From Ornithinibacillus bavariensis (GTDB lineage Bacteria > Bacillota > Bacilli > Bacillales > Amphibacillaceae), in contig NZ_BORP01000001.1 of the NCBI RefSeq assembly GCF_018333235.1, positions 1 to 64,000 of the forward strand: 64,000 nt of DNA, given 5' to 3'. Below are positions 1 to 8,611 of the stretch, in pieces. The notes under the pieces were generated by a model. It was given only the letters and a program-made list of their open reading frames with translations, searched no databases and was not told where the DNA came from. A program made the translations under genes and the position numbers. How positions within the stretch are numbered: the stretch's first letter is position 1; each line of letters begins with the position of its first letter.

Positions 1-228
1 ATGGACACACCGCTGGTGTACCAGTTGTTCCGCCAGGAGCATAGCTGGGTAGCTACGTGTGGAAAGGATAAGTGCTGAAAGCATCTAAGCATGAAGCCCC
101 CCTCAAGATGAGACTTCCCATCACTTCGAGTGAGTAAGATCCCTCAGAGACGATGAGGTTGATAGGTCCGAGGTGGAAGCGTGGTGACACGTGGAGCTGA
201 CGGATACTAATCGATCGAGGACTTAACT
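1..228 (+). rRNA. 23S ribosomal RNA, 3' end (partial)
   Basis: The sequence matches the conserved 3' end of Bacillus 23S rRNA, ending in the helix near GATCGAGGACTTAA. The gene runs in from the left edge of the window, so only about 228 bases are visible. The 3' boundary is estimated from the conserved terminal motif. It heads an rrn operon that continues with 5S rRNA and a tRNA cluster on the same strand. Confidence 0.95.
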
Positions 229-360
229 AACTAGCTGTCGTGCGTTACTCTTATTTAGTTTTTAGGGTATAAATCCCTACATAGTGCTTGATTTTTTTTG
301 AAAAACTATTATAATAAAGTTTGTCACGAAAAAAATCGGTATCACTTGGTTTTCAGGATA

Positions 361-479
<119 letters not shown>

Positions 480-490
480 AATTCCATTAT

Positions 491-565
491 TCCACAGTAG
501 CTCAGTGGTAGAGCAATCGGCTGTTAACCGATCGGTCGTAGGTTCGAATCCTACCTGTGGAGCCA
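491..565 (+). tRNA. tRNA-Asn (GTT)
   Basis: Acceptor TCCACAG pairs with CTGTGGA, the anticodon loop is CTGTTAA, the T-loop is GGTTCGAATC, and CCA is encoded. It is the first tRNA after 5S, as in the Bacillus trnD-type cluster. Confidence 0.97.
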
Positions 566-566
566 T

Positions 567-658
567 GGAGAGCTGTCCGAGTGGTCGAAGGAGCACGATT
601 GGAAATCGTGTAGGCTGCGAAAGTGGTCTCGAGGGTTCAAATCCCTCGCTCTCCGCCA
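567..658 (+). tRNA. tRNA-Ser (GGA)
   Basis: A class II tRNA of 92 nt with a long variable arm. Acceptor GGAGAGC pairs with GCTCTCC, the anticodon loop is TTGGAAA, and CCA is encoded. It starts one base after the previous CCA. Confidence 0.97.
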
Positions 659-671
659 CTATTATTATATT

Positions 672-746
672 GGCCCGTTGGTCAAGCGGTTAAGACACCG
701 CCCTTTCACGGCGGTAACACGGGTTCGAATCCCGTACGGGTCACCA
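672..746 (+). tRNA. tRNA-Glu (TTC)
   Basis: Acceptor GGCCCGT pairs with ACGGGTC, the anticodon loop is CTTTCAC, the T-arm is GGGTTCGAATCCC, and CCA is encoded. Confidence 0.97.
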
Positions 747-750
747 ACAT

Positions 751-826
751 GGAGGATTAGCTCAGCTGGGAGAGCACCTGCCTTACAAGCAGGGGGTCAC
801 AGGTTCGAGCCCTGTATCCTCCACCA
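751..826 (+). tRNA. tRNA-Val (TAC)
   Basis: Acceptor GGAGGAT pairs with ATCCTCC, the anticodon loop is CTTACAA, and CCA is encoded. Confidence 0.97.
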
Positions 827-865
827 TATTGGTAATATACCAACAAACTAAATACTTTATATTAT

Positions 866-942
<77 letters not shown>

Positions 943-1009
943 AATCTTTTAACTTACTGTGAAGAATTCACTTATGTAAAAGTTGAATATCAGTAATATG
1001 ATAAAAAGT

Positions 1010-1086
1010 GGTCCGGTAGTTCAGTTGGTTAGAATGCCTGCCTGTCACGCAGGAGGTCGCGGGTTCGAGTCCCGTCCGGACCGCCA
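1010..1086 (+). tRNA. tRNA-Asp (GTC)
   Basis: Acceptor GGTCCGG pairs with CCGGACC, the anticodon loop is CTGTCAC, and CCA is encoded. Confidence 0.97.
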
Positions 1087-1126
1087 TTTTCACAAAAAAC
1101 TTAAACTTATCTATAACAAACATAAC

Positions 1127-1202
1127 GGCTCGGTAGCTCAGTCGGTAGAGCAATGGACTGAAAATCCATGTGTCGGCGGTTCGATTCCGTCCCGAGCCAC
1201 CA
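1127..1202 (+). tRNA. tRNA-Phe (GAA)
   Basis: Acceptor GGCTCGG pairs with CCGAGCC, the anticodon loop is CTGAAAA, and CCA is encoded. The next tRNA is Tyr. In the B. subtilis trnD cluster, as recalled, a tRNA-Thr sits between these two. Confidence 0.97.
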
Positions 1203-1224
1203 TTTATGTCTTTTTCTTTTTTAT

Positions 1225-1308
1225 GGAGGGGTAGCGAAGTGGCTAAACGCGGCGGACTGTAAATCCGCTCCTTCGGGTTCGGCAGTTCGAATCTGCCCCC
1301 CTCCACCA
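1225..1308 (+). tRNA. tRNA-Tyr (GTA)
   Basis: A class II tRNA of 84 nt with a long variable arm and anticodon loop CTGTAAA. Acceptor GGAGGGG pairs with CCCCTCC, and CCA is encoded. Confidence 0.97.
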
Positions 1309-1340
1309 TTTTAAAATTTTATAGTCATATTTTATACAGT

Positions 1341-1414
1341 AGGGGTATAGTTTAATGGTAAAACGAAGGTCTCCAAAACCTTTGATGTGGGTTCGATTCC
1401 TACTACCCCTGCCA
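1341..1414 (+). tRNA. tRNA-Trp (CCA)
   Basis: Acceptor AGGGGTA pairs with TACCCCT, the anticodon loop is CTCCAAA, and the 3' CCA is encoded. Confidence 0.97.
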
Positions 1415-1426
1415 TTTTTATATAAT

Positions 1427-1503
1427 GGCGGTCGTGGCGAAGTGGTTAACGCACCGGATTGTGGCTCCGGCACTCGTGGGTTCGATTCCCACCGATCGCC
1501 CCA
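1427..1503 (+). tRNA. tRNA-His (GTG)
   Basis: The anticodon loop is TTGTGGC. The acceptor GCGGTCG is preceded by an extra G (G-1) that pairs with discriminator C73, the tRNA-His hallmark. CCA is encoded. Confidence 0.96.
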
Positions 1504-1506
1504 TAT

Positions 1507-1581
1507 TGGGCTATAGCCAAGCGGTAAGGCAACGGGTTTTGGTCCCGTCATTCCTAGGTTCGAATCCTAGTAGCCCAGCCA
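1507..1581 (+). tRNA. tRNA-Gln (TTG)
   Basis: Acceptor TGGGCTA pairs with TAGCCCA, the anticodon loop is TTTTGGT, and CCA is encoded. Confidence 0.97.
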
Positions 1582-1584
1582 AGC

Positions 1585-1659
1585 GCGGAAGTAGTTCAGT
1601 GGTAGAACACCACCTTGCCAAGGTGGGGGTCGCGGGTTCGAATCCCGTCTTCCGCTCCA
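1585..1659 (+). tRNA. tRNA-Gly (GCC)
   Basis: Acceptor GCGGAAG pairs with CTTCCGC, the anticodon loop is TTGCCAA, and CCA is encoded. Confidence 0.97.
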
Positions 1660-1666
1660 TATAAAT

Positions 1667-1740
<74 letters not shown>

Positions 1741-1771
1741 AATTTACCTTTCTAATTTGTACTATCTTTTT

Positions 1772-1829
1772 AAACTCTTTTGTTTAAGTTGCTATTTTTA
1801 TGGCAATTCAAACAAAAGAGTTTTTTTAT
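1772..1829 (+). terminator. Intrinsic terminator of the rrn-trn operon
   Basis: A perfect 14-bp inverted repeat (AAACTCTTTTGTTT at 1772-1785, complement at 1810-1823) is followed by a T-run to about 1828. It follows tRNA-Cys with no gene in between, so it ends the stable-RNA operon. Confidence 0.9.
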
Positions 1830-1836
1830 TGTCCAG

Positions 1837-1865
1837 TTACAAATAAGTTTCACGTACTGTAATAT
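1837..1865 (+). promoter_or_regulatory. SigA-type promoter for the DUF3231 gene
   Basis: TTACAA (1837-1842), a 17-bp spacer and TAATAT (1860-1865) form a plausible vegetative promoter just past the operon terminator. A GGAGGTGA ribosome binding site sits before the ATG at 1918. Confidence 0.5.
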
Positions 1866-1917
1866 ATTTACTTTTTAGGGGATACTATCATTAGTTTAAG
1901 TAATTGGAGGTGAAACC

Positions 1918-2925
1918 ATGGAAATAGAGCATAATCCGCGATTAACTTCTGTTGAAATTTCACATATTTGGAATGCTTATGTGAACGATAGTCAATCTGC
2001 TTGTGTCTTAAAATATTTTATGAATTGCACAGAGGATTCTAATGTTAAAGAAGTAGTTCAATTCGGACTGAACATATCCGAAACTCACCTAAAAAAGTTA
2101 AAAGTTATCTTTGAAAAAGAGAAATTTCCAATTCCAATTGGCTTTAATGAAAATGAGGATGTAGATGTTCATGCACCAAGAATTTTTTCAGATAGCTATA
2201 TATTAAACTATATGCGTGACTTTGCTGCTATTGGTATGAATGCGTATGGCACTGCATTAGGCTTTGCCGCAAGAGAAGATGTCTATGAATATTTCTCTAC
2301 TTGTTTTACTGAAACAAATAAATTGCATCGTATAGCCAAAAATTTGATGCTTGAAAAAGGTACTTATGTACGAGGTCCTTATATTCAGCCACCAGAAAAG
2401 TCAGAGTATGTAAAAAAGCAATCCTTTCTAACGGGTTGGTTTGGTGAGAGACGCCCATTAACTGCGATGGAGATTGCTAGTATATATGCAAACATACAGC
2501 GAAATGTATTAGGAGCTTCTACAATGGTTGCATTTTCTCAAATTGCGCAGTCAAAAGAAGTTAAAAATTATACGATGAGAGGTAAGCAAATTGCCTCTAA
2601 GCATTTAGAAGTATTTAATTCAATATTAAATGAAGACAATCTTCCAACACCTATGTCCTGGGCCTCAGAGGTAACAAGCTCTACTGCTTATGTATTCTCA
2701 GATAAATTAATTATGTATCATACAGCATCCTTAATCTCGGTTAGTTTAGGTCATTATGGTATTGCTTTAGCAGGGAGCATGAGAAGAGATCTTTCTACCC
2801 ATTTTGTTCGGTTGAGTAGCGAGATTCTTAAGTACTCAGAAGATGGGGCAAATATAATGATTGATAATGGATGGCTAGAACAACCACCAAGAGCAACAGA
2901 TAGGGATGCATTAGCAGATGGGTAG
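1918..2925 (+). CDS. DUF3231 family protein (two-repeat helical)
   Basis: The 335-aa product has the features of DUF3231: two homologous helical halves of about 165 residues (roughly 5-170 and 175-330) that each carry a xSxYxxxYM/YxxxLIMYH-like core, and the family C-terminal ending ATDRDALA. These proteins are soluble, ferritin/coat-F-like helical bundles common in spore formers and of unknown function. The ATG is preceded by a full GGAGGTGA site at good spacing. It lies between the tRNA terminator and a small membrane protein 8 nt downstream, with which it is probably cotranscribed. No catalytic motif is visible. Confidence 0.8.
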   Translation: MEIEHNPRLTSVEISHIWNAYVNDSQSACVLKYFMNCTEDSNVKEVVQFGLNISETHLKKLKVIFEKEKFPIPIGFNENEDVDVHAPRIFSDSYILNYMRDFAAIGMNAYGTALGFAAREDVYEYFSTCFTETNKLHRIAKNLMLEKGTYVRGPYIQPPEKSEYVKKQSFLTGWFGERRPLTAMEIASIYANIQRNVLGASTMVAFSQIAQSKEVKNYTMRGKQIASKHLEVFNSILNEDNLPTPMSWASEVTSSTAYVFSDKLIMYHTASLISVSLGHYGIALAGSMRRDLSTHFVRLSSEILKYSEDGANIMIDNGWLEQPPRATDRDALADG

Positions 2926-2933
2926 GAAATGTA

Positions 2934-3410
2934 ATGGCCAAAGATAAAAGAGCTGAAGTGATATTTTGGAGTATTGCATTACCAGGTTTTGGACAGTATT
3001 TAAATGGGAAGATTGTAAAAGGAACTGTATTAATCATTCTAGAATTTATTGTGAATGTAAAATCAGGACTAAATTATGCAATTCTTCCTAGCTTTTATGG
3101 TAATATGCAAGAATCCATTGTGAACACAGACTTTCAATGGTTAATGTTTTATCCATGTTTATATTTATTCGCAATCTGGGATGCTTATCGGGATGCGGGT
3201 GGAGGGACATCTTCTTATTCCTTTTTACCCTTCGTATTCTCAGCATTTATTGGCACCATAGGTGTGGTGTACTCACCAGTATTCAATATTAATGGAATAT
3301 ATTTTGGAGTGATTTGGCTACCTATTCTATCTTTGATTTTAGGTTTTTTTATTGGAAAAGTTATTCAACTCATAGTATTAAAGTCGAAAAAAAGCCATAC
3401 CGGTATATAG
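2934..3410 (+). CDS. Small polytopic membrane protein
   Basis: The 158-aa product is mostly hydrophobic with about four or five membrane segments. Its N-terminal motif PGFGQYLNGKIVKG resembles the glycine-rich turn of TM2/DUF5683-type membrane proteins. The start lies 8 nt after the DUF3231 stop, which suggests an operon, though the ribosome binding site (TAGGAAATG) is weak and overlaps the upstream gene end. The last part of the protein (about residue 125 on) forms one more hydrophobic helix and a basic tail. Function is unknown. A tRNA-Leu promoter begins about 30 nt after the stop. Confidence 0.65.
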   Translation: MAKDKRAEVIFWSIALPGFGQYLNGKIVKGTVLIILEFIVNVKSGLNYAILPSFYGNMQESIVNTDFQWLMFYPCLYLFAIWDAYRDAGGGTSSYSFLPFVFSAFIGTIGVVYSPVFNINGIYFGVIWLPILSLILGFFIGKVIQLIVLKSKKSHTGI

Positions 3411-3439
3411 GTGCTTTAGATATTTCCAAAACTTTGTCA

Positions 3440-3469
3440 TTGACTAGTTCACCTATTCCGTGCTATATT
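3440..3469 (+). promoter_or_regulatory. Promoter of tRNA-Leu
   Basis: TTGACT (3440-3445), an 18-bp spacer and TATATT (3464-3469) lie 28 nt ahead of the tRNA-Leu 5' end. The tRNA is therefore probably its own transcription unit rather than part of the upstream cluster. Confidence 0.7.
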
Positions 3470-3496
3470 ATTACTTGTCAGTCAAATATGGCACAT

Positions 3497-3580
3497 GCCG
3501 GTGTGGCGGAATTGGCAGACGCGCGGGACTCAAAATCCCGTGTCCCTTGGGACGTGTCGGTTCGACCCCGACCACCGGTA
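3497..3580 (+). tRNA. tRNA-Leu (CAA), no encoded CCA
   Basis: A class II tRNA of 84 nt. Acceptor GCCGGTG pairs with CACCGGT, the anticodon loop is CTCAAAA, a long variable arm is present, and the T-loop is GGTTCGACCCC. The discriminator A3580 is followed by TCT, so CCA must be added by the CCA-adding enzyme. The 13 clustered tRNAs upstream all encode CCA. Confidence 0.95.
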
Positions 3581-3620
3581 TCTTTAGGTTAAATTTAGTT
3601 GCGAAAGAAATAGTTGATTA

Positions 3621-3662
3621 AGCTCATAATCCTTGATGTTAAAGGTTTTATGAGCTCTTTTC
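3621..3662 (+). terminator. Terminator after tRNA-Leu
   Basis: AGCTCATA (3621-3628) pairs with TATGAGCT (3649-3656), followed by CTTTTCT. It is 40 nt past the tRNA end. Confidence 0.75.
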
Positions 3663-3709
3663 TATTTTCTAAGTATATAATAGAAAATGATGTGTTTTAA
3701 TAAATGTAA

Positions 3710-3756
3710 AAAGGCTCAAGAGGGTTGATACACCAATTTTCTTGAGCCTTTTTATA
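3710..3756. terminator. Bidirectional terminator hairpin
   Basis: An 11-bp perfect stem (AAAGGCTCAAG at 3710-3720, complement at 3741-3751) has A-rich and T-rich flanks, so it can stop transcripts from either side. It separates tRNA-Leu from the convergent ATP-grasp gene. The remaining bases to 3973 hold nothing recognisable. Confidence 0.75.
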
Positions 3757-3973
3757 TAATTTGTAAAAGGTAGAATCTTAAACAACTTAATTTATTTTCA
3801 CCACTTTTTATCTCATGTCTAATCGAGTTATTTATTCATTAAATGATGGATTTATTCAATTAGCCCAAGTAATGTGAATTACTAACCCTTTTACACATCT
3901 TGGGTATCTCCGCGACCTTCGATAATGACCTTATCTGTTATTCTAGTACTTTAATAGTTTCAAGGAGTAGTAG

Positions 3974-5026
3974 TTATATTCTTATCTCAATTTTCTTTCT
4001 TTTCTTTTTTGCTTCTTTGGCCAGGTAAGTAGCATATTGAATCATTCTTTTCGCTACATCCATTTCCAAATAAAATAATATAGGTTGACCTGGTCGCCAA
4101 TTCACTTCATAAATCCAAATCTTATTATGTTGATCAATCCCTATATCGATTCCAAGCTCGTCTAATGGTTGATCGTATAAACTATCAAAATGTGTTGAAA
4201 ATTGTACAGCAAATACTTCTAAATAACGCTTGATATCGTAGTAGTCCTCATCAAATTGTTCCTGTAAAAAAGAAGTGATTACACTTGTGTAGCCCCCGCT
4301 ACTTACATTTGACACAATTCCTTTGCTAGCAATGCGAGGATACATCGTTGTTAATGTCCATTTTCCTTCACCATTTTTTTGTACATGTAGGCGAATATCA
4401 TATGATTGCCCTTGCTTAGTTTTCGATTGAATGAAAGGTTGTACTAAATAGGTCCTATCTTCTAATAAAATATCATCTAACCAATTCTCAAGTTGCCCTT
4501 CTGATAATACGTGTTTTGTTCCTGAATCAATTAGTAGATATTCATCTTGAATTTTTTCTATATAATGAACACCTTCACCTTTAGCTCCTGAAAGAGGTTT
4601 AACGATGATAGCGTTATATTTATCGATGTATGAAAGGGCCAAGTTAACTTCTTCAAATTCCTCGGAAGGTATTAAATAATTTTCAAAGATTTTCCCTTTT
4701 TTGATTCGATAATAAACGCTCATTTTATCTCCAATGGGGTGACTTGTAAAAGGAATTTCTTTTTCTAAAGCATCTACTATACGGTCTTGATTTGCGGTTA
4801 GTGTCCCTCCTGCATTGTATATAACGTCTGGATATCTGGTTTTACGTTCTACCCATACACCATTTTCATAAAATAATCCATTAATACGCCTTCTATTTAA
4901 ATCTACTTTTCCTGGAGAAAAGTAGAAAAAATCTACTCCCTCCATTTTTGCTGCGGCTGCATATGCGTATGTTTTAAAAACAGTTTGCGGATCTTTCCGG
5001 TAATGTAGCATACCTATTGTGATCAT
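3974..5026 (-). CDS. YheC/YheD-family ATP-grasp protein
   Basis: The 350-aa protein belongs to the endospore-coat-associated YheC/YheD ATP-grasp family. Visible ATP-grasp features are the nucleotide lysine in IIVKPLSGAKGEG (about 140-152), the QPFIQS segment near 196, DIRLHV near 210 and the metal-binding YEVNWRPGQP near 305. ATP-grasp enzymes join a carboxylate to an amine or thiol through an acyl-phosphate; the substrate here is unknown. The start at 5026 is chosen because GGAGG lies 7 nt upstream. An extension to 5086 has no ribosome binding site of its own. The basic tail (KKKRKK) is unusual. It is on the same strand as another ATP-grasp gene 110 nt upstream. Confidence 0.85.
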   Translation of the reverse strand: MITIGMLHYRKDPQTVFKTYAYAAAAKMEGVDFFYFSPGKVDLNRRRINGLFYENGVWVERKTRYPDVIYNAGGTLTANQDRIVDALEKEIPFTSHPIGDKMSVYYRIKKGKIFENYLIPSEEFEEVNLALSYIDKYNAIIVKPLSGAKGEGVHYIEKIQDEYLLIDSGTKHVLSEGQLENWLDDILLEDRTYLVQPFIQSKTKQGQSYDIRLHVQKNGEGKWTLTTMYPRIASKGIVSNVSSGGYTSVITSFLQEQFDEDYYDIKRYLEVFAVQFSTHFDSLYDQPLDELGIDIGIDQHNKIWIYEVNWRPGQPILFYLEMDVAKRMIQYATYLAKEAKKKRKKIEIRI

Positions 5027-5136
5027 CTGCATTCCTCCGATGATATTTTCAACTATCCTAAAAAGTTGCTTAACAAAACAGTGCATCCATTAAGATAAAA
5101 ATAAATAACATCCTATTCATCTATGGTTTATTTCTA

Positions 5137-6363
5137 TTATTCAACAGGTTTTAAATGAAACTTTATTTCTTTTGCAGCAGTTTTGGCATTCTTTTTGGCC
5201 TGTATTGATGAATATCCTGTTGCGATAATATATGCATATCGTTGTCCCATAGATATAGGCGGGGTAAGCAACCTACCTTTCCTAGGCTTTACATAAACTT
5301 CTTGAACACCTGGTAGATTAGAAGCTCGTTCTTTACCTGTTACTTTTTCCAAAATCCCTCTCTTAGAAATAGTGACATATTGCGTGAATACAGGCTTCTT
5401 CCATTTTTTTGTCAGATTAGGTGGAATACCAAGTGAAATTTTTAATGTTTCTTCAACTAAATTAATGCCGTATCCAATTTCAATGATTCTGTTCATTGCT
5501 CCACCTGAAATCCTTGGATTTATTTCAATTAGTTTACATTGGCCCTGAATAATCCTTATCTCTAAATGACAAGTGCCTGTTTCCATTTTGAAGGATTTGA
5601 TGATACTTTCGACTGCTTGCTGAATGTTTAGGAGAAGAGTCTTATTAATTTCATTCAATAATTTATATCCTGTTATGATAAATCTCTCATATTGAGTTAT
5701 TTCTTGTTCAAGGATGGCAATAATATGGATATTTCCATTAATCACAACAGTTTCAATTAAATATTGTGGGCCATCAAGATATTCCTCGATCAGAATAGAT
5801 TGATTTGGATACTTTCTTGCAAGTAAATTGACACTGTCGAATAGTTCTTTATCATTTTCAACCTTTATTACATCCTTTGAACCAGTAGAGATAGGGGATT
5901 TAACCATTAATGGATACGAATAATGTTTACTAATAGAGGCTAATGACTCTTCAGATTCCATACCATTTAGCTTGAAAAAATTAGGTGTGAAGGGTGAGTC
6001 TTTTAGTATTTCCCTCGTTAAAATTTTATCTTCCATTGCTTTTATTGCATCGATAGACAGCACCTTGTTACAGTATTCTTCATGTAATTTAGTTGCTAAA
6101 TACATATACGGATCAACAAAGCTGATAATTGCATTTATGATTAACCCTTCACTTTGGAACCCTTTTATAGTAGTTCTTAATCCTTCCACATTCGAAAAAT
6201 CAACTAAAATCATTCGGTGGACGTCTGGAAATTCAGTTCTTTGTTTTAAAAACTTTTCATTGCTTGTAAGCAGAATGGTAAAATAGCCTAGTTTTTCAGC
6301 TGCCTTAATCGCCTCTCTACTTGACCCTGATTTCATTGTGTGAAGGAAGATGATAGTTCTCAA
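5137..6363 (-). CDS. ATP-grasp ligase, L-amino-acid-ligase-like
   Basis: The 408-aa protein has a pre-ATP-grasp domain (about 1-105), an ATP-grasp fold (about 110-310) and a C-terminal domain (about 320-405) resembling that of L-amino acid ligases such as BacD. Key features are lysine 155 in LMVKSPIS, the adenine-side EEYLDG (193-198) and the metal-binding LIEINPRISGG (278-288). Such enzymes form dipeptides or amides with ATP; the substrate cannot be read from the sequence. The start is TTG, with GAGGG 9 nt upstream. It lies upstream of the YheC/D-type gene on the same strand and diverges from a MurF-like ligase. Confidence 0.8.
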   Translation of the reverse strand: MRTIIFLHTMKSGSSREAIKAAEKLGYFTILLTSNEKFLKQRTEFPDVHRMILVDFSNVEGLRTTIKGFQSEGLIINAIISFVDPYMYLATKLHEEYCNKVLSIDAIKAMEDKILTREILKDSPFTPNFFKLNGMESEESLASISKHYSYPLMVKSPISTGSKDVIKVENDKELFDSVNLLARKYPNQSILIEEYLDGPQYLIETVVINGNIHIIAILEQEITQYERFIITGYKLLNEINKTLLLNIQQAVESIIKSFKMETGTCHLEIRIIQGQCKLIEINPRISGGAMNRIIEIGYGINLVEETLKISLGIPPNLTKKWKKPVFTQYVTISKRGILEKVTGKERASNLPGVQEVYVKPRKGRLLTPPISMGQRYAYIIATGYSSIQAKKNAKTAAKEIKFHLKPVE

Positions 6364-7044
6364 AAGAAAATTCCCTCATTTCTATTTTGTATAATTTGTT
6401 TATTACATTTCAATCGTCAACATAACAATTAGATAAATGTCCTCTAGCAATAAATTAGTGCACTTAATTTTAATGTTGCCTCCATAATCCATTGGAATTT
6501 TTGAATATTTGGCATTAAAATCCTGTCAATTCTCCTCCTGATTGTATTGTATTGTAGATAGATGGTATTGAATGGATAATTATCCATAAATAATAAAATA
6601 TGCGTTCGCACAGACAAATCAAGATGGTCCATTTATGTAGTCAGACTAAATTGCAGATGTGCAGAATCTCTTTAAAAGGAAAATTAACTTTTATAAAGAG
6701 ATTTGAATATTTATTTTATATTTAAAGGAAAGGAAGTGACAAAAAACCTGATTTTGAGCTGTTTTTTAGGACTATACTCCATTTCAATTAGTAAAACTCA
6801 TCTTTTGAACTAGTAGAAATAATTACTAATTAATAATCGATACAGACTTTATATTAAATTAAAGAATTAAAGTCCATTTATCTATTCTGGAAAAAGAATG
6901 CTAGTAAAAGTTAGGCAGGAAATTAAAAAATTCACTAAATTAAATTCTAAACCTGATACGTTTATGGCATTAAATAATTACTCTAATTGATTGAGTATTT
7001 ATCCCAAACTACACCGAGTGACACCTCATATACTATTTTAGTAT
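6364..7044. other. Long AT-rich divergent intergenic region
   Basis: About 680 bases separate the divergent ligase genes. No convincing gene is present. A hairpin can form at 6665-6703 (AATCTCTTTA with TAAAGAGATT). Short TATTG repeats occur near 6540-6555. A SigK-like element, AC then 17 nt then CATATACTA, lies at 7008-7035. The spacing is unusually long for this compact genome, so it probably holds promoters for both directions. Confidence 0.4.
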
Positions 7045-7074
7045 TTGAATTCAAAATTGAATCAAGAATAGTAT
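7045..7074 (+). promoter_or_regulatory. Candidate promoter of the MurF-like ligase
   Basis: TTGAAT (7045-7050), an 18-bp spacer and TAGTAT (7069-7074) precede the TTG start at 7118. A transcript from here would start at about 7081, which excludes the upstream in-frame ATG at 7073 as the start. Confidence 0.45.
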
Positions 7075-7117
7075 GCGAGAATGCCTTTTTCAACAAAGGC
7101 TATATAGGAGGGACATT

Positions 7118-8497
7118 TTGAAGACATTATTATTGGAGGACATTTTAACTGCTATGAACATTCAGTTTAATGATAAGCAAAGAGGTAATCAAATCCAGAA
7201 GGTCACGAACGACAGTGATGAAATAGATAATCATACTTTATATTTTCGTTGGTATAACAGTGAGGTACCTGTTAAAAAGATAAAGAAATATGAGAATGTA
7301 TTTATCGTTACAGAAACACCATTTGCTAAAATGGATAGATTAAAACCCGAACAAATCATTATGGTAAAGGATCTCGAAGATAGCTACTTTAAATTTACTT
7401 CGTACTACAGACATTTGTTTAACATACCAGTGGTTGCTGTTACTGGTACTTGTGGAAAGTCTACTACAAAAGAAATGCTAAAACACATTTTGGAAGAAGA
7501 ATATAACGTCCAGGCAACTGTATCCAGTAAAAATGCTGATTATTTCAACCTACCTTACTTATTGGGAATTGATGAAGATACCGATGTGGCTGTGTTTGAA
7601 ACAGCTGTTTCTAAAAGAGGGGATATGACGGAGTCCTGCAAATATTTTTATCCGACTATTGGGATTATAACGATGATTGATGTAGACCATACGGATAAAA
7701 TTCGCTCATTTGCTGATTATTTAGCAGAAAAAGCAAAAATAATGGAAGGTATGAACAATGAAGGGACTCTCATTCTTAATATAGACGACCCATATCTTTC
7801 CTCTCTCGATACTTCTAAGTTTAAAGGGGAAATTATAACATTCGGCAAACATAGGGATGCTGATTTTAGGATTAAGTGGTCTCAACATGATTCATCAGGA
7901 ATGACTTTTTGGTTTAAATATAAGCAAAATACTTTTAAGGGATATATACCGGGTCTTGGCGAACATAATGTATACAATGCAATTACTTCATTGGTAGCCG
8001 CTGAAGTCTTAGGAGTGGATTTACACTATGCTATAAAAAGATTATCAAAGTTTCAGCACATGAAGTCCCATTTCGAAATAATTAAAGGACGAAACCAAAT
8101 AAAAGTGGTAGATGATACTTGGAAGTCAAATCCTGCTTCTTTAAGAAAAGGCTTAGAAACATTAAGTAGTATAGCGTTGCCAAATCAAAGAAAAATTGTT
8201 GTTTTGGGAAGAATGTCAGCACTAGGTGATTATGGTGATGAAGAATACAAAAAGGCAGGGCATTTGCTCGGAAAATTAGGGATTGATGTTCTTATTACTA
8301 AAGGTTTCATTGCAAAAGATTTTGTAGAGCCTGCAATAGAAGCAGGGATTAATCCGGATAATGTTTATCACTTTTCCGATGCAGATGAAATGAAGATATT
8401 TTTCGATTCATTTTTAATTCCAGATGACTTTGTTTATTTCAAAACGGGAGGGGAAGACCCGGACTTTGAGGAAATTATCGATTATTTAAGAAACTAA
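7118..8497 (+). CDS. MurF-like Mur ligase family protein
   Basis: The 459-aa protein has the three-domain Mur ligase layout. The P-loop is TGTCGKSTTKE (109-119; the usual form is GxNGKTTT). The central-domain motif FETAVSKRGDM (about 160) replaces the MurF ExGxxxxGD motif, and a VDHTDK histidine motif (about 188) is followed by the candidate carbamylated lysine in EKAK. The C-terminal domain carries VVDDTWKSNPASL and KIVVLGRMSALGDYG, as in MurF. Mur ligases add an amino acid or dipeptide to a carboxylate using ATP. The TTG start is set by AGGAGGG at 7106-7112. A housekeeping MurF would normally sit beside ddl, so this is probably a specialised paralogue working with the two divergent ATP-grasp ligases. 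Confidence 0.8.
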   Translation: MKTLLLEDILTAMNIQFNDKQRGNQIQKVTNDSDEIDNHTLYFRWYNSEVPVKKIKKYENVFIVTETPFAKMDRLKPEQIIMVKDLEDSYFKFTSYYRHLFNIPVVAVTGTCGKSTTKEMLKHILEEEYNVQATVSSKNADYFNLPYLLGIDEDTDVAVFETAVSKRGDMTESCKYFYPTIGIITMIDVDHTDKIRSFADYLAEKAKIMEGMNNEGTLILNIDDPYLSSLDTSKFKGEIITFGKHRDADFRIKWSQHDSSGMTFWFKYKQNTFKGYIPGLGEHNVYNAITSLVAAEVLGVDLHYAIKRLSKFQHMKSHFEIIKGRNQIKVVDDTWKSNPASLRKGLETLSSIALPNQRKIVVLGRMSALGDYGDEEYKKAGHLLGKLGIDVLITKGFIAKDFVEPAIEAGINPDNVYHFSDADEMKIFFDSFLIPDDFVYFKTGGEDPDFEEIIDYLRN

Positions 8498-8611
8498 ATG
8501 GGTGAATCTTTTCTCATAACACTTTTTAAATATGGAAAAGAAAAAGGGCTTTATCAAGAAGTCATAGCCGAAAATTAGTTACTACACAAGCCGGCACAAA
8601 TGGGGAAGTGA

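Noticed and set aside
6444-6632. 62-codon minus-strand open frame in the ligase intergenic region
   Set aside because: No ribosome binding site and no protein-like pattern; it falls in AT-rich promoter DNA.
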